DNA from: Elusimicrobiota bacterium
GTDB taxonomy: Bacteria > Elusimicrobiota > Elusimicrobia > Elusimicrobiales > Elusimicrobiaceae
Direction: 5' to 3'
Length of the DNA stretch: 9,852 nt
Assembly: GCA_031259485.1 (NCBI GenBank)
Contig: JAIRLH010000182.1
Location: 1-9,852 of the forward strand
Shown piece by piece: positions 1 to 7,096 of the stretch. The translations under genes and the position numbers were made by a program. The notes under the pieces are model-generated. The model was not told the DNA's origin. It saw nothing but the letters and a program-made list of their open reading frames with translations, and did not search any database. Each line of letters opens with the position of its first letter. Within the stretch, counting starts at the first letter, position 1.

Positions 1-228
1 CAGGACGAATACGCCTCCGAAGCCACGCGCAAAGCCTTCGGGCAGGAAGTTGGGGCGGATTATATGCTCAGCGGCATTTTGTCGTCAATAGTTGACCAGG
101 AGGGCAGCAAATCCGTCGTGTTTTATCAGGTCAACCTTAAGCTGATAAATATAAAGACCAACCAAATCGTGTGGAACGGGCAGAAGCAAATCAAAAAGTA
201 CGTAAACAAAAAAGCTTTCAAGCTCTAA
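1..228 (+). CDS. lpoB: Penicillin-binding protein activator LpoB-like lipoprotein, C-terminal fragment
   Basis: The window opens inside this gene; 75 C-terminal residues are visible, ending in TAA at 226-228. The fragment has the signature of the LpoB (YcfM) C-terminal domain: a GADYMLSG strand, then an SSIVDQEG turn, VVFYQVNLKLINI, and a TNQIVWNGQKQIKK ending. In Enterobacteria LpoB is an outer-membrane lipoprotein that reaches through the periplasm to stimulate the bifunctional peptidoglycan synthase PBP1b. The signal peptide, lipobox and N-terminal linker lie outside the window, so lipidation cannot be confirmed. The next gene starts only three bases after the stop. That neighbour is a COG3014-type lipoprotein, an association known for LpoB homologues in other bacteria and one that supports the call. 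A PBP1b-like partner is not in the window, so PBP activation is inferred from family. Confidence 0.8.
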   Translation, partial: QDEYASEATRKAFGQEVGADYMLSGILSSIVDQEGSKSVVFYQVNLKLINIKTNQIVWNGQKQIKKYVNKKAFKL

Positions 229-231
229 ATT

Positions 232-1545
232 ATGAATACCGCGCGGCCCGCGTTAGTGCTGTTAAGCTGTTTAATTCTCAGTGCGTGCGCGGGGCCGTCT
301 TTGCGTTATAAAAAGGAAGTCAACGCGCTTTTTGATAAAGGCGATTTCTCCGCCGCCGCCGCAAAGATAGAAAATAATAAAGACAAAGCCTACGGCAAAA
401 AAGACGCGTTGCTTTACCTGCTTGACCTCGGTGCCGCGCAGAACGCCGCGCACCAAAACGGCCCCAGCAACGAGGCTTTTGCCCAAGCGCAGGAAAAGAT
501 AGAGGAGCTCTCGGCGCAGAGCATAAGCGCGAATATCGGCACGCTGGCGATAAACGATTACACGCAGCCTTATCGCGCGCGGGTTTTTGAGCAGGCTTTG
601 ACTTACTTCCTGCGCGGGCTTGATTACCTTGCTCTGGGCGCGCCGGCGGAGGCTGCGGTGGAAGCTCGTAAAGCCGTGTTCTTTTTGGACAAAACGCGCG
701 ATAGTAAAACCGGCTATAACGACGACGCTTTTGTGCAGTACTTCGCCAGCCTGATTTTTGAAGACATGGGGCTTCGCTCTGACGCGCGTATAAGCCGCGC
801 AAATGCCAAAAACGCTTACGAAAAGCAAAAAGGCAAAAGCGCCGCGCAGCTGCCGGATTTCCCCGCGCCGCCGGATTACGCCGATAAGGGCGAGGCGATT
901 ATCTTCCACCTTAACGGCAAGGTGCCGCAGAAAATATCGCAGGCCGTCATGTTCGCGTGGAATGATATTTGGTTCACGCTGCAGGGCAACGGCGAGCTTG
1001 ATGGAGTGCCGAGCGACGTAATGAACGCAGTTTACGCGGGGGCCTTCGGTAATTCTGTAACGGTCTCTTTTGCTCAGCTGCGCGATGAAAATTATATGAT
1101 AACCTCCTCCTGCGCTCAGGCCGGCGAGGGGCCGCAGGTGCAAACGCAGCTGGCCGCCGATATCGCGGCCGCCGCAAAACAGACTTTGGACGATGAAATA
1201 ATAACAAACCGCATGCGCATGATAACGCGCGCAGCCGTCAAATATATTTTAAGCGTTCAGGCGCGCCTCGCGGCCAAAAAAATCAGCGGCAATGATACCG
1301 TAAGCAGTCTTGTCGGCATGACTATCAGCGTGCTTTCCAACACGACGGAAAAGGCTGATACCAGAAGCTGGTTTACTTTGCCGGCGCAAATCCGCATGGC
1401 GCGGCTGTTTTTGCCGCCCGGGCAGCATGATATAAAGCTTGTTTTATTTGACGACGCCGGCCGGGCTATTGACGAACATGTGTTTGAAAAGGTACAAATT
1501 AATAAGGGCGGCAGGACGTATCTTTACCTCCGCACCGCAAAATGA
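232..1545 (+). CDS. COG3014-family TPR-like outer-membrane lipoprotein
   Basis: A 437-residue lipoprotein. Residues 1-19 form a signal peptide with a hydrophobic core and the lipobox LSAC, with Cys19 as the lipidated residue. Residues 25-200 are Ala-rich paired helices of TPR type (for example YFLRGLDYLALGAPAEAAVEA near 125-145). The C-terminal part is a mixed alpha/beta domain with the conserved segment ADTRSWFTLP around 375-384 followed by RLFLPPGQHDIKL. That ending is typical of COG3014, an uncharacterised family often encoded beside lpoB. The start is the ATG at 232, three bases after the lpoB stop. No Shine-Dalgarno sequence is visible, so translation probably depends on coupling to lpoB. 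The stop overlaps the spacer of the next gene. The molecular role is unknown; a part in an envelope complex with LpoB and the LPP20 protein is an inference from gene order only. Confidence 0.75.
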   Translation: MNTARPALVLLSCLILSACAGPSLRYKKEVNALFDKGDFSAAAAKIENNKDKAYGKKDALLYLLDLGAAQNAAHQNGPSNEAFAQAQEKIEELSAQSISANIGTLAINDYTQPYRARVFEQALTYFLRGLDYLALGAPAEAAVEARKAVFFLDKTRDSKTGYNDDAFVQYFASLIFEDMGLRSDARISRANAKNAYEKQKGKSAAQLPDFPAPPDYADKGEAIIFHLNGKVPQKISQAVMFAWNDIWFTLQGNGELDGVPSDVMNAVYAGAFGNSVTVSFAQLRDENYMITSSCAQAGEGPQVQTQLAADIAAAAKQTLDDEIITNRMRMITRAAVKYILSVQARLAAKKISGNDTVSSLVGMTISVLSNTTEKADTRSWFTLPAQIRMARLFLPPGQHDIKLVLFDDAGRAIDEHVFEKVQINKGGRTYLYLRTAK

Positions 1546-1546
1546 G

Positions 1547-1551
1547 AGGAG
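1547..1551 (+). promoter_or_regulatory. Ribosome binding site deciding the start at 1560
   Basis: AGGAG lies eight bases before the ATG at 1560. An upstream in-frame ATG at 1542 overlaps the previous stop and would add six residues (MRGAAD) before the natural MKKLS signal-peptide start. The Shine-Dalgarno position and the signal peptide both favour 1560. Confidence 0.65.
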
Positions 1552-1559
1552 CAGCCGAT

Positions 1560-2486
1560 ATGAAAAAACTTTCCGTATTGTGTGCGTGCGCGTTTGCGCT
1601 GGCCGCGTGCGCGGGTAATAAAAATATTTTGAATGAAAAAATGGCCAAATATCCCGCGGATAAATATATCACAAAAATAGCCTCCGCGCCGGAGAAAGAA
1701 GCCGCTAAACAGGCCGCGCTTAAAGACCTAAGGGCGCTATTTGACCGCCTGCCCAAAACGCAGGAAAGCGTTCCGCGCAGAGAGAGCATTCTTGCCCGCG
1801 CAGCGGCCGTGCAGTGGTGGAAGGATAAGCCTTCGGGCAAGTATTATGCAATAGCCGCGCTGGAACGCGCGGGCGCGCAGCAGACCATGCAGCCATTTTA
1901 CGCGCCCATAGACGGCAAACTTGCCGCGCTGGCAAAGCGCATAGGCAATGAGCAGGATAAATTTGTACGCGTCAAAGACGCCATGCAGATGCAACCGCTG
2001 CTGGAGCAGCGCGCCGCGCTTGACGCAGAGTACCGGCTGCTTGCTTTTGATTCCTCAGCCTACGATGAAGACAAACTTTACGCTTTCCGAAGCGCGTTCA
2101 ACAAAGCTTTTTATGATATAAAAATAAACTGCGTCCTGACCGGCACGGATGACGATGCCGTCAAAACCGCAATAATAGACGGCCTTAACGGCATGGGTTT
2201 TGCCGTCGGCGAAGATTTGCCGGTTGCCGATATGCAGCTCTCAATAAATACAAAAGTGACAAAAATTTCTTCCAAAACCACCGATGGGCTTTACTGGGCG
2301 GATTCCACGGCGACCGTCGCGCTTAAAGATATTCGCACCGGCGGCGTTTTTGCCACTTTCAGCAAGTTCGGGCGCGATGGCTCCGGCCGGCCGGAGGAGG
2401 CGCGGCGCAGGAGCATGATTGCCATCGGCGCGGACAGCGTGCCCGTAATCAAACAAAAACTTCTTGAATATATACAAAGGAAATAG
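1560..2486 (+). CDS. LPP20-family lipoprotein
   Basis: A 308-residue lipoprotein starting MKKLSVLCAC, with lipobox LAAC and lipidated Cys17. Residues 30-64 match the start of the LPP20 fold: KYPADKYITKIASA followed by a helix rich in Ala and Lys. Next comes VQWWKDKPSGKYYAIAALERA (roughly 83-104), which corresponds to the W(K/R)D...G.YY.LA.LDR segment of LPP20 proteins. The last 130 residues form a second alpha/beta domain with ADMQLSINTKVTKI and DIRTGGVFATFSKFG, resembling the C-terminal domains of LPP20/FlgT-like proteins. LPP20 was first described as a Helicobacter outer-membrane lipoprotein; the biochemical function of most members is unknown. The gene is 14 bases downstream of the COG3014 gene and 12 bases upstream of the FKBP gene. 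The lpoB-COG3014-LPP20 order suggests a shared envelope complex, but this is not shown by the sequence. Confidence 0.7.
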   Translation: MKKLSVLCACAFALAACAGNKNILNEKMAKYPADKYITKIASAPEKEAAKQAALKDLRALFDRLPKTQESVPRRESILARAAAVQWWKDKPSGKYYAIAALERAGAQQTMQPFYAPIDGKLAALAKRIGNEQDKFVRVKDAMQMQPLLEQRAALDAEYRLLAFDSSAYDEDKLYAFRSAFNKAFYDIKINCVLTGTDDDAVKTAIIDGLNGMGFAVGEDLPVADMQLSINTKVTKISSKTTDGLYWADSTATVALKDIRTGGVFATFSKFGRDGSGRPEEARRRSMIAIGADSVPVIKQKLLEYIQRK

Positions 2487-2498
2487 GAGGAAATAAGA

Positions 2499-3194
2499 AT
2501 GAAATGTTTTAAATCAGCGTTTGTATTTTGTTTTGCCGTTGTTGCGGTCATGCCCGCTTTCGCGGCTGAAGCCGCGCCCGCCGCGGACGCAGGCGTAAAT
2601 AATGATAAGCTTTTGTATTCGCTCGGCTATCTTATGGGCGAGAATGTAAAAAAACAGCTCATCCTTGACAGAGGTGAGGAGGATTCAAAAGCCATCTCTC
2701 AAGGTATGCGCGACGCCATGCTTGACCGCAAACCCCAGACTGACCTTGAAACTTACAAACCGCTCATCGCAAAACGCTATGAAGACGATGCCGCCAAAAA
2801 ACTGGCCGCGCGCAAAATAGAGCAGGACAAAGTGCTGCAGGATATCAAAAAAGAAAAAAACGTAAAAACACTGCCCGACGGCATGCTGATACGCACCGTC
2901 AAAAATGGCAAAGGCGCAAGCCCGAAACCGACGAGCATGGTTAAAGTGCACTATGAAGGCGCGCTGCTGGACGGTACTGTTTTTGACAGCTCAATAAAAC
3001 GCAATGCGCCGGCTACCTTCCCGCTCAACGGCGTGATACCTTGCTGGACTGAAGGCCTGCAGAAAATGAAAGCAGGCGGCAAGGCTAAACTTTACTGCCC
3101 GCCTAATACCGCTTACGGCGATGCGCAGGCCGGCCTGATACCGCCCGGCTCGTTGTTGATTTTTGACGTGGAGTTGCTGGAAGTCAATAATTAA
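2499..3194 (+). CDS. Secreted FKBP-type peptidyl-prolyl cis-trans isomerase (FkpA/Mip-like)
   Basis: A 231-residue exported prolyl isomerase. Residues 1-22 are a Sec signal peptide with likely cleavage after AFA. No lipobox is evident, so the product should be soluble in the periplasm. Residues 34-120 are the helical FKBP N-terminal domain that dimerises in FkpA/Mip proteins (DKLLYSLGYLMGENVKK, then a long charged helix). Residues 125-230 are the FKBP catalytic domain. The usual active-site positions are present: Tyr152 (VHYEG), Phe162-Asp163 (VFDSS), Phe174, Val179-Ile180, Trp183, Tyr206 (AYGD) and Phe222. The usual Gly of the VIPGW motif is Cys182, and another Cys sits at 200; whether they pair is unknown. 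A strong AGGAGG at 2485-2490 overlaps the upstream stop, eight bases before the ATG. The gene fits a role in folding of periplasmic and outer-membrane proteins. Confidence 0.92.
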   Translation: MKCFKSAFVFCFAVVAVMPAFAAEAAPAADAGVNNDKLLYSLGYLMGENVKKQLILDRGEEDSKAISQGMRDAMLDRKPQTDLETYKPLIAKRYEDDAAKKLAARKIEQDKVLQDIKKEKNVKTLPDGMLIRTVKNGKGASPKPTSMVKVHYEGALLDGTVFDSSIKRNAPATFPLNGVIPCWTEGLQKMKAGGKAKLYCPPNTAYGDAQAGLIPPGSLLIFDVELLEVNN

Positions 3195-3197
3195 AAA

Positions 3198-3710
3198 ATG
3201 ACGCCAAAATCAAAACTCTATCTTAAAATAACCATAATCGCTCTGCTTATCGCGGCGGGGAGTGCGCTGTACCACAAATACCAGAATGAAAAATTTATCC
3301 CGCCGTTGTCCGCTGAAGCGGCGGGAGACACTCAGGGCTCTGCCGCGCCGGTTGCGGAACATGCCGAGCCGGAAGATATCCCGCCCGCGGATATGCCGCG
3401 CGGTTGGAACAGGAAAGATATAACCGGCGGCGGCGCGGCGCATGTGCGGGAAGAAGCAGTGGTTTTGGAAGAAAAGCTACGGGCCTTCAACAAGGAAATG
3501 GAGGCGGCTGTCGCCGCTATACCGCAGGAGGTTATGATGTCCTCCAACGCGGAAGAAATTTTCCTGAGTAACCCACAAATACAAAAAATTTTGCTTAAAT
3601 ATAGTAAAGATCCCGCTCTCATGCAACTTATGGAAAAGAAAATGACGGCGGAGGATGTTTCGGGCGGCAGCGGGCCGCGCGGCGCGCAAGAAACCGCGAA
3701 ACAAAAATAA
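3198..3710 (+). CDS. Small membrane-anchored periplasmic protein, unknown function
   Basis: A 170-residue protein I do not recognise. The N-terminus is basic, followed by one transmembrane segment at about residues 8-25 (LKITIIALLIAAGSALY), so the rest probably faces the periplasm. Residues 35-85 are Pro/Ala/Glu-rich and look disordered. Residues 85-150 are predicted helical, with a charged helix around EEKLRAFNKEMEAAVAAIP and a distinctive NPQIQKILLKYSKDPALMQLMEKK segment (about 125-148). The tail is Gly-rich and polar. The ATG at 3198 follows the FKBP stop by three bases. The only Shine-Dalgarno-like sequence is a weak GGAAG about 14 bases upstream, so translation is likely coupled to the FKBP gene. 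Position and topology suggest an envelope role alongside the isomerase, which is inference only. Base composition matches its neighbours. Confidence 0.7.
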   Translation: MTPKSKLYLKITIIALLIAAGSALYHKYQNEKFIPPLSAEAAGDTQGSAAPVAEHAEPEDIPPADMPRGWNRKDITGGGAAHVREEAVVLEEKLRAFNKEMEAAVAAIPQEVMMSSNAEEIFLSNPQIQKILLKYSKDPALMQLMEKKMTAEDVSGGSGPRGAQETAKQK

Positions 3711-3725
3711 AGCGAGGTAGCTTAA

Positions 3726-4193
3726 ATGGGTACGCTTATAGCAGTCGTGATAATAATCGCCTTAATCTTTTACGCTTTGAGAGACTTGCTTATTGACAAA
3801 GATTTTTCCGCCTGGACTAATATTGCGCTCACCTCGCTTATTCTTTTTACCGTAATACTTTCTATATTTATGATACTGCACAATCAACCCGCGCAGGGAA
3901 GCCGCGCGCCGGAGACGGAAAAAGAAGAGCCCGCGCCGGAACCGTCCGAAGATCAGGAGCAGTTTACCGATGAGCAGAGAGAGCAGGCCGCCCGAGACCT
4001 TGCAAGCGAATACGTTGCCATGGAAAACGAATGCATTAAAGATAAGGCCGTCGCGGACTGCGCGGGATTTACCACTGATTTTATCAAGAAAAAGTATGAT
4101 ATTAATGACGAGGAATGGGAAATATTTCTGAATGAGGCCGAAACCTCCGGCCTGTTGCAAAGCACCCGCGCCGCGCAGACTGGCGGAAAGTAG
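3726..4193 (+). CDS. Small two-TM membrane protein with acidic tail, unknown function
   Basis: A 155-residue protein not assigned to a known family. It has two hydrophobic segments, at about residues 3-19 (LIAVVIIIALIFYAL) and 30-51 (TNIALTSLILFTVILSIFM), joined by a short charged loop (RDLLIDKDFSAW). A Pro/Glu-rich acidic linker follows (residues 60-90), then a helical C-terminal domain of about 65 residues with Cys103 and Cys112, which could pair if exported. With two membrane passes both termini would be on the same side; which side is not clear from the charges. GAGG at 3714-3717 lies eight bases before the ATG. It is the last gene of the plus-strand string and is 15 bases downstream of the other unknown membrane protein, so the two are probably co-expressed. 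Confidence 0.7.
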   Translation: MGTLIAVVIIIALIFYALRDLLIDKDFSAWTNIALTSLILFTVILSIFMILHNQPAQGSRAPETEKEEPAPEPSEDQEQFTDEQREQAARDLASEYVAMENECIKDKAVADCAGFTTDFIKKKYDINDEEWEIFLNEAETSGLLQSTRAAQTGGK

Positions 4194-4212
4194 AACTTTA
4201 TGCCTGATACTT

Positions 4213-4253
4213 CTCCCTCGGATGCCAATCGCGGCGGAGGGTTTTAAAAAAAA
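4213..4253 (+). terminator. Weak terminator-like hairpin between convergent operons
   Basis: CCCTC at 4215-4219 can pair with GAGGG at 4237-4241 across a 17-base loop, followed by TTTT and then eight A. On the minus strand the eight A read as a T8 tract just after the acyltransferase stop. A five-base TTACC/GGTAA pairing (4279-4283 with 4254-4258) lies directly upstream of that tract. Both stems are short, so termination in either direction is plausible but poorly supported. The location between two convergent transcription units is the best argument. Confidence 0.3.
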
Positions 4254-4264
4254 TTACCGCGCTC

Positions 4265-5365
4265 TTATAAATCTTTCTGGTAAATCCGGTAGGTTTTAGT
4301 GCGGCGGCAGCCGGCTTCAAGCATGGTCTGGATTATGGCCGCATTGTCCTCAAGTATCCAAGAAAGCTCGGCCTTGTTCCAGCCTTTTGCCATTCCTTCA
4401 ACAACAATATTTCGCACAAGCAGCAGTTCCAGCCCTTTGCCGCGGTAATCAGGGTGCACCCCCAGCATTATCATGCGGCAGTCCCTTATTTTACGCCACG
4501 CGGACAAAGCGCGCAACAGTTTAATCGGGCCGCCGAAAACGCCGCCCAGTATTTTGAGCACATGATTCATGTTCGGAACTGAAACCGCAAATCCCGCAGG
4601 CTTGCCGTCGTATTCTATAATGCACGTAAGCTCCGGTCGGATGATTAATTTCAGCTGTTTTGCCGTGTTCTGTATCTCCTGCGGCGTAATGGGCACAAAG
4701 CCCCAGTTCTGCGCCCAGGAAGCGTTATAGATTTCGCGTACGGTTTCAACTTCCTCGTTAAACTTTTTGAGGTTTATCGCGCGCATTTTTACGGAGTGGT
4801 TTTTGAGTATGCGCTGCATAATCTTTTCCATACGGGGGGAAAAACTGTCCTTATCCGTACGCTCAAAGGCCAGCAGGTCTTTGACCTTCTGCAGGCCGGC
4901 CGCGCGTAAAAGCCCGTCGTAATAAGGCGGATTGTAAGGCATCATTATGCATGGCTCTTTGTCAAAATTATCCAGCAGCACGCCGCAGACGTGATTACTG
5001 TCCGGATTCAGCGGGCCGCGCATTTGCGCGCAGCCTTTTTGCCGAAGCCACGCGGCGGCGGCGGCGGTAAGCGCGGCGGCGGTTTCCTGATGATCCTCGC
5101 ATTCAAAAAACCCGAAGAAACCGGTTTTATCCAGCCAGTAATTATTGTGGTTATGATTGATTATCGCGGCAACGCGCCCCACGGGGCGGCCGCTGCGGCG
5201 CGCAATAAAAAGTTCCCGTTCCGCGTGCTGCCAGAACGGGGCTTGGGCCAAAAGCCGCTTAAAGTCGGTCTTCAGTTCGGGAATATACAAGGCATTACCC
5301 TCGTATAATTTATAGGGTAACGCCGTAAATTCAGCGATATTTGCCTCCGGCAGTATCTCAAGCAT
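4265..5365 (-). CDS. YghO-like GNAT-superfamily acyltransferase
   Basis: A 366-residue protein of the YghO-like family, which appears to be a tandem GNAT fold. The N-terminal half has family hallmarks: FIARRSGRPVGRVAAIINHNHN (about 53-74), GFFGFFEC (82-89), RGPLNPDSNHVCGVLLDNFD (116-135) and MMPYNPPYYDGLLRAAGLQKVKDLLAF (141-167). The C-terminal half carries a GNAT acyl-CoA binding motif, LGVHPDYRGKGLELLLVRNI (301-320, core RGKG), then ELSWILEDN (333-341) and a KTYRIYQK ending. The acyl donor and acceptor are not known from sequence. It follows the serine palmitoyltransferase-like gene by 13 bases with no clear ribosome binding site, so the two are probably translationally coupled. A GNAT-like N-acyltransferase acting as bacterial ceramide synthase has been described in Caulobacter. 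From memory I cannot confirm it belongs to this same family, so acylation of a sphingoid base is a hypothesis from context. Confidence 0.75.
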   Translation of the reverse strand: MLEILPEANIAEFTALPYKLYEGNALYIPELKTDFKRLLAQAPFWQHAERELFIARRSGRPVGRVAAIINHNHNNYWLDKTGFFGFFECEDHQETAAALTAAAAAWLRQKGCAQMRGPLNPDSNHVCGVLLDNFDKEPCIMMPYNPPYYDGLLRAAGLQKVKDLLAFERTDKDSFSPRMEKIMQRILKNHSVKMRAINLKKFNEEVETVREIYNASWAQNWGFVPITPQEIQNTAKQLKLIIRPELTCIIEYDGKPAGFAVSVPNMNHVLKILGGVFGGPIKLLRALSAWRKIRDCRMIMLGVHPDYRGKGLELLLVRNIVVEGMAKGWNKAELSWILEDNAAIIQTMLEAGCRRTKTYRIYQKDL

Positions 5366-5378
5366 TTAAAAACCGATT

Positions 5379-6566
5379 TTATATTATAATTCCCAGCGCT
5401 TTTCCCGCCGCGCCGAAAGTATTGATTATGACATCAATCTGCTCGTCGGTATGCGTGGACATCAGAGTGGTGCGGATTAAGCACCTGTTCGGCGGCACCG
5501 CCGGCGGAACCACCGGCGTGGTAAATATGCCCGCGTCAAAAGTCGCGCGCCACATTTTAAAGCAGTTTTCCATACTGCCGATGACGACCGGCACTATCGG
5601 CGTTTGCGTGTCGCCGGTATTAAAGCCGAGCTTGCGCAAACCGTCTTTGAGGCGCTGGCTGTTGGCCCAAAGTTTGTTTTTACGGCTCATATCCGTCCAA
5701 ATCAAATCCAGCGCTTTGCTTATTGATGCGACGGCCGCAGGCGTCGGCGCGGCGGAAAATATCTGGCTGCGCGCCGCGTGGCGGATATAGTGGATAATAT
5801 CGGCCCCGCCCACCGCCCAGCCGCCGACGGAAGCAAAAGTCTTGGAGCATGTGCCCACGACCAAATCCACGCCTTCGTGTATGTCAAAATATTCGCAGGT
5901 GCCGCGGCCGGTTTTGCCCAGAATGCCGCTTGCGTGCGCGTCGTCAACAATCAGGCGCGCGCCGTATTTTTGGGCGAGTTTCGCAATCTCGGGCAGTTTA
6001 CAAATGTCGCCTTCCATACTGAATACGCCGTCAACGATTATAAGTTTGCCTTTGCTGTCGTCAATTTTGGAAAGCACTTTTTCAAGGTCTTCCATGTCAT
6101 TATGCTTAAAACGCGCCATCTCGCCTTCGGAAAGTTTTACGCCGTCAAGTATGCTGGCATGGTCAAGTTTATCAACTATAGCGACGTCGCCCTTCTTGAG
6201 CAGGCAGGAAATCACGCCCAGATTCATCTGATAACCGGCGGAAAAAATCAGCCCCGCCTCTTTACCCTTAAAACTAGCCAGTTTGACTTCAAGCTCTTCG
6301 GCGGCTTTAGTATTGCCGTTCAAAAAGCGCGAGCCCGCGCTGCCAGTCCCCATTTTCATAACGGCTTCGGCGGCGGCCTTTTTCATCTCGGGGTCATTGG
6401 CGAGGCCCAGATAGTTGTTTGAGCCGGCCATAATATAGCTCTTGCCGTTAAGTTCAACCACAGGGCCCTGCGCCGAAGATATGGGCTGGAAATATCCGTA
6501 AATCCCAAGCCGCATCATGGCTTTTGCTTCTTTGAATTGTCTGCATTTCTCAAAAATATCTGCCAT
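5379..6566 (-). CDS. spt: Serine palmitoyltransferase-like PLP-dependent alpha-oxoamine synthase
   Basis: A 395-residue fold-type I PLP enzyme of the alpha-oxoamine synthase family, which condenses an amino acid with an acyl thioester and releases CO2. Catalytic residues are in place: His136 (KLDHASI, stacks on PLP), Asp208 and His211 (VDDAHASG), the Schiff-base Lys242 (GTCSKTFAS) and Arg365 (LIRTT, substrate carboxylate). The spacings 136-208-211-242 equal those recalled for Sphingomonas SPT (159-231-234-265). SPT-like features set it apart from KBL and BioF: GYFQPI near 24-29, IMAGSNNYLGL (45-55), TGSAGSRFLNG (74-84) and PVVPPAVPP followed by LMSTHTDEQID near the end. The position of Sphingomonas Arg378 appears to be Val353, which I believe also holds for Bacteroidetes-type SPTs. 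AGAGG at 6575-6579 gives the ATG at 6566. Glycine C-acetyltransferase (KBL) is the main alternative. Confidence 0.72.
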   Translation of the reverse strand: MADIFEKCRQFKEAKAMMRLGIYGYFQPISSAQGPVVELNGKSYIMAGSNNYLGLANDPEMKKAAAEAVMKMGTGSAGSRFLNGNTKAAEELEVKLASFKGKEAGLIFSAGYQMNLGVISCLLKKGDVAIVDKLDHASILDGVKLSEGEMARFKHNDMEDLEKVLSKIDDSKGKLIIVDGVFSMEGDICKLPEIAKLAQKYGARLIVDDAHASGILGKTGRGTCEYFDIHEGVDLVVGTCSKTFASVGGWAVGGADIIHYIRHAARSQIFSAAPTPAAVASISKALDLIWTDMSRKNKLWANSQRLKDGLRKLGFNTGDTQTPIVPVVIGSMENCFKMWRATFDAGIFTTPVVPPAVPPNRCLIRTTLMSTHTDEQIDVIINTFGAAGKALGIII

Positions 6567-6596
6567 TTTTTATACCTCTTAAACCTCAGGAACCGA

Positions 6597-6631
6597 ATTA
6601 TAATTATATCTTTTTTTGACGGAAGCTAACA
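6597..6631 (-). promoter_or_regulatory. Possible internal promoter before the SPT-like gene
   Basis: The gap between rfaE2 and the SPT-like gene (6567-6625) is the longest in this operon. On the minus strand it holds two adjacent perfect TATAAT boxes, at 6608-6603 and 6602-6597. A poor -35 match (TGTTAG, 6631-6626) lies 17 bases upstream of the first. The AT-rich tract could also be chance, so this is only a candidate for separate expression of the last two genes. Confidence 0.33.
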
Positions 6632-7096
6632 GGAACAATTACTTTTTTTTATTATATTCGTGGTTGAGCGGCCTTTCAACAGTTTGAATAATACAACCTT
6701 GCCCGCGTAATCGCGCCCCACGACTTCGCCTGCTTTATAGTCCGCGCCCTTTACCAAAATATCGGGCCTTACGGATTTTATAAGCTCAAGCGGCGTATCC
6801 CCGCCGAAGAAAACCACCGCGTCTACCGCCTCAAGCGACGCCGCTACAAGCCCCCTGTCCGCCTGACTGTTTATCGGGCGCGCGGGGCCTTTAATGCGGC
6901 GTATGGAAGCGTCGCTGTTAATGCCGAGCACCAAAACATCGCCCAGGTTTTTTGCAAATTCCAAAATGCTCACGTGCCCCGCGTGGAGAATATCAAAACA
7001 GCCGTTGGTAAAAACTATTTTTTTCCCGTCCGCGCGCGCGTTTTTCAAAAAGGCCGCCAAAGCGGCCGTATCGAGTATTTTATTTTTTGCTTTCAT
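6626..7096 (-). CDS. rfaE2: D-glycero-beta-D-manno-heptose 1-phosphate adenylyltransferase (RfaE2/HldE C-terminal type)
   Basis: A 156-residue cytidylyltransferase-fold enzyme that transfers AMP from ATP to heptose 1-phosphate, making ADP-heptose for LPS inner core. Motifs run in family order: FTNGCFDILHAGHV (29-42) with the nucleotide-binding HxGH (His38-His41), GINSDASIRRIKGPARPI (58-75), ADRGLVAASLEAVD (79-92), DTPLELI (100-106), RPDILVKGADY (110-120), EVVG (124-127) and GRSTTNII (142-149). The length matches the stand-alone enzyme; the HldE kinase domain is absent and should be encoded elsewhere. The start is taken as the ATG at 7096, overlapping the accC stop by 17 bases. A TTG at 7120 would add eight residues unlike the family. 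The C-terminus KKSNCSC is odd: it follows a run of eight A, and one more A would give an immediate stop after KKK. Confidence 0.88.
   Translation of the reverse strand: MKAKNKILDTAALAAFLKNARADGKKIVFTNGCFDILHAGHVSILEFAKNLGDVLVLGINSDASIRRIKGPARPINSQADRGLVAASLEAVDAVVFFGGDTPLELIKSVRPDILVKGADYKAGEVVGRDYAGKVVLFKLLKGRSTTNIIKKSNCSC

Noticed and set aside
271..1143. Open frame of 290 codons on the minus strand
   Set aside because: It lies wholly inside the COG3014 lipoprotein gene, has no ribosome binding site and no recognisable protein pattern; it is an antisense shadow of GC-rich third positions.
5778..6422. Open frame of 214 codons on the plus strand
   Set aside because: Antisense to the SPT-like gene, whose catalytic motifs span the same bases; no start signal of its own.
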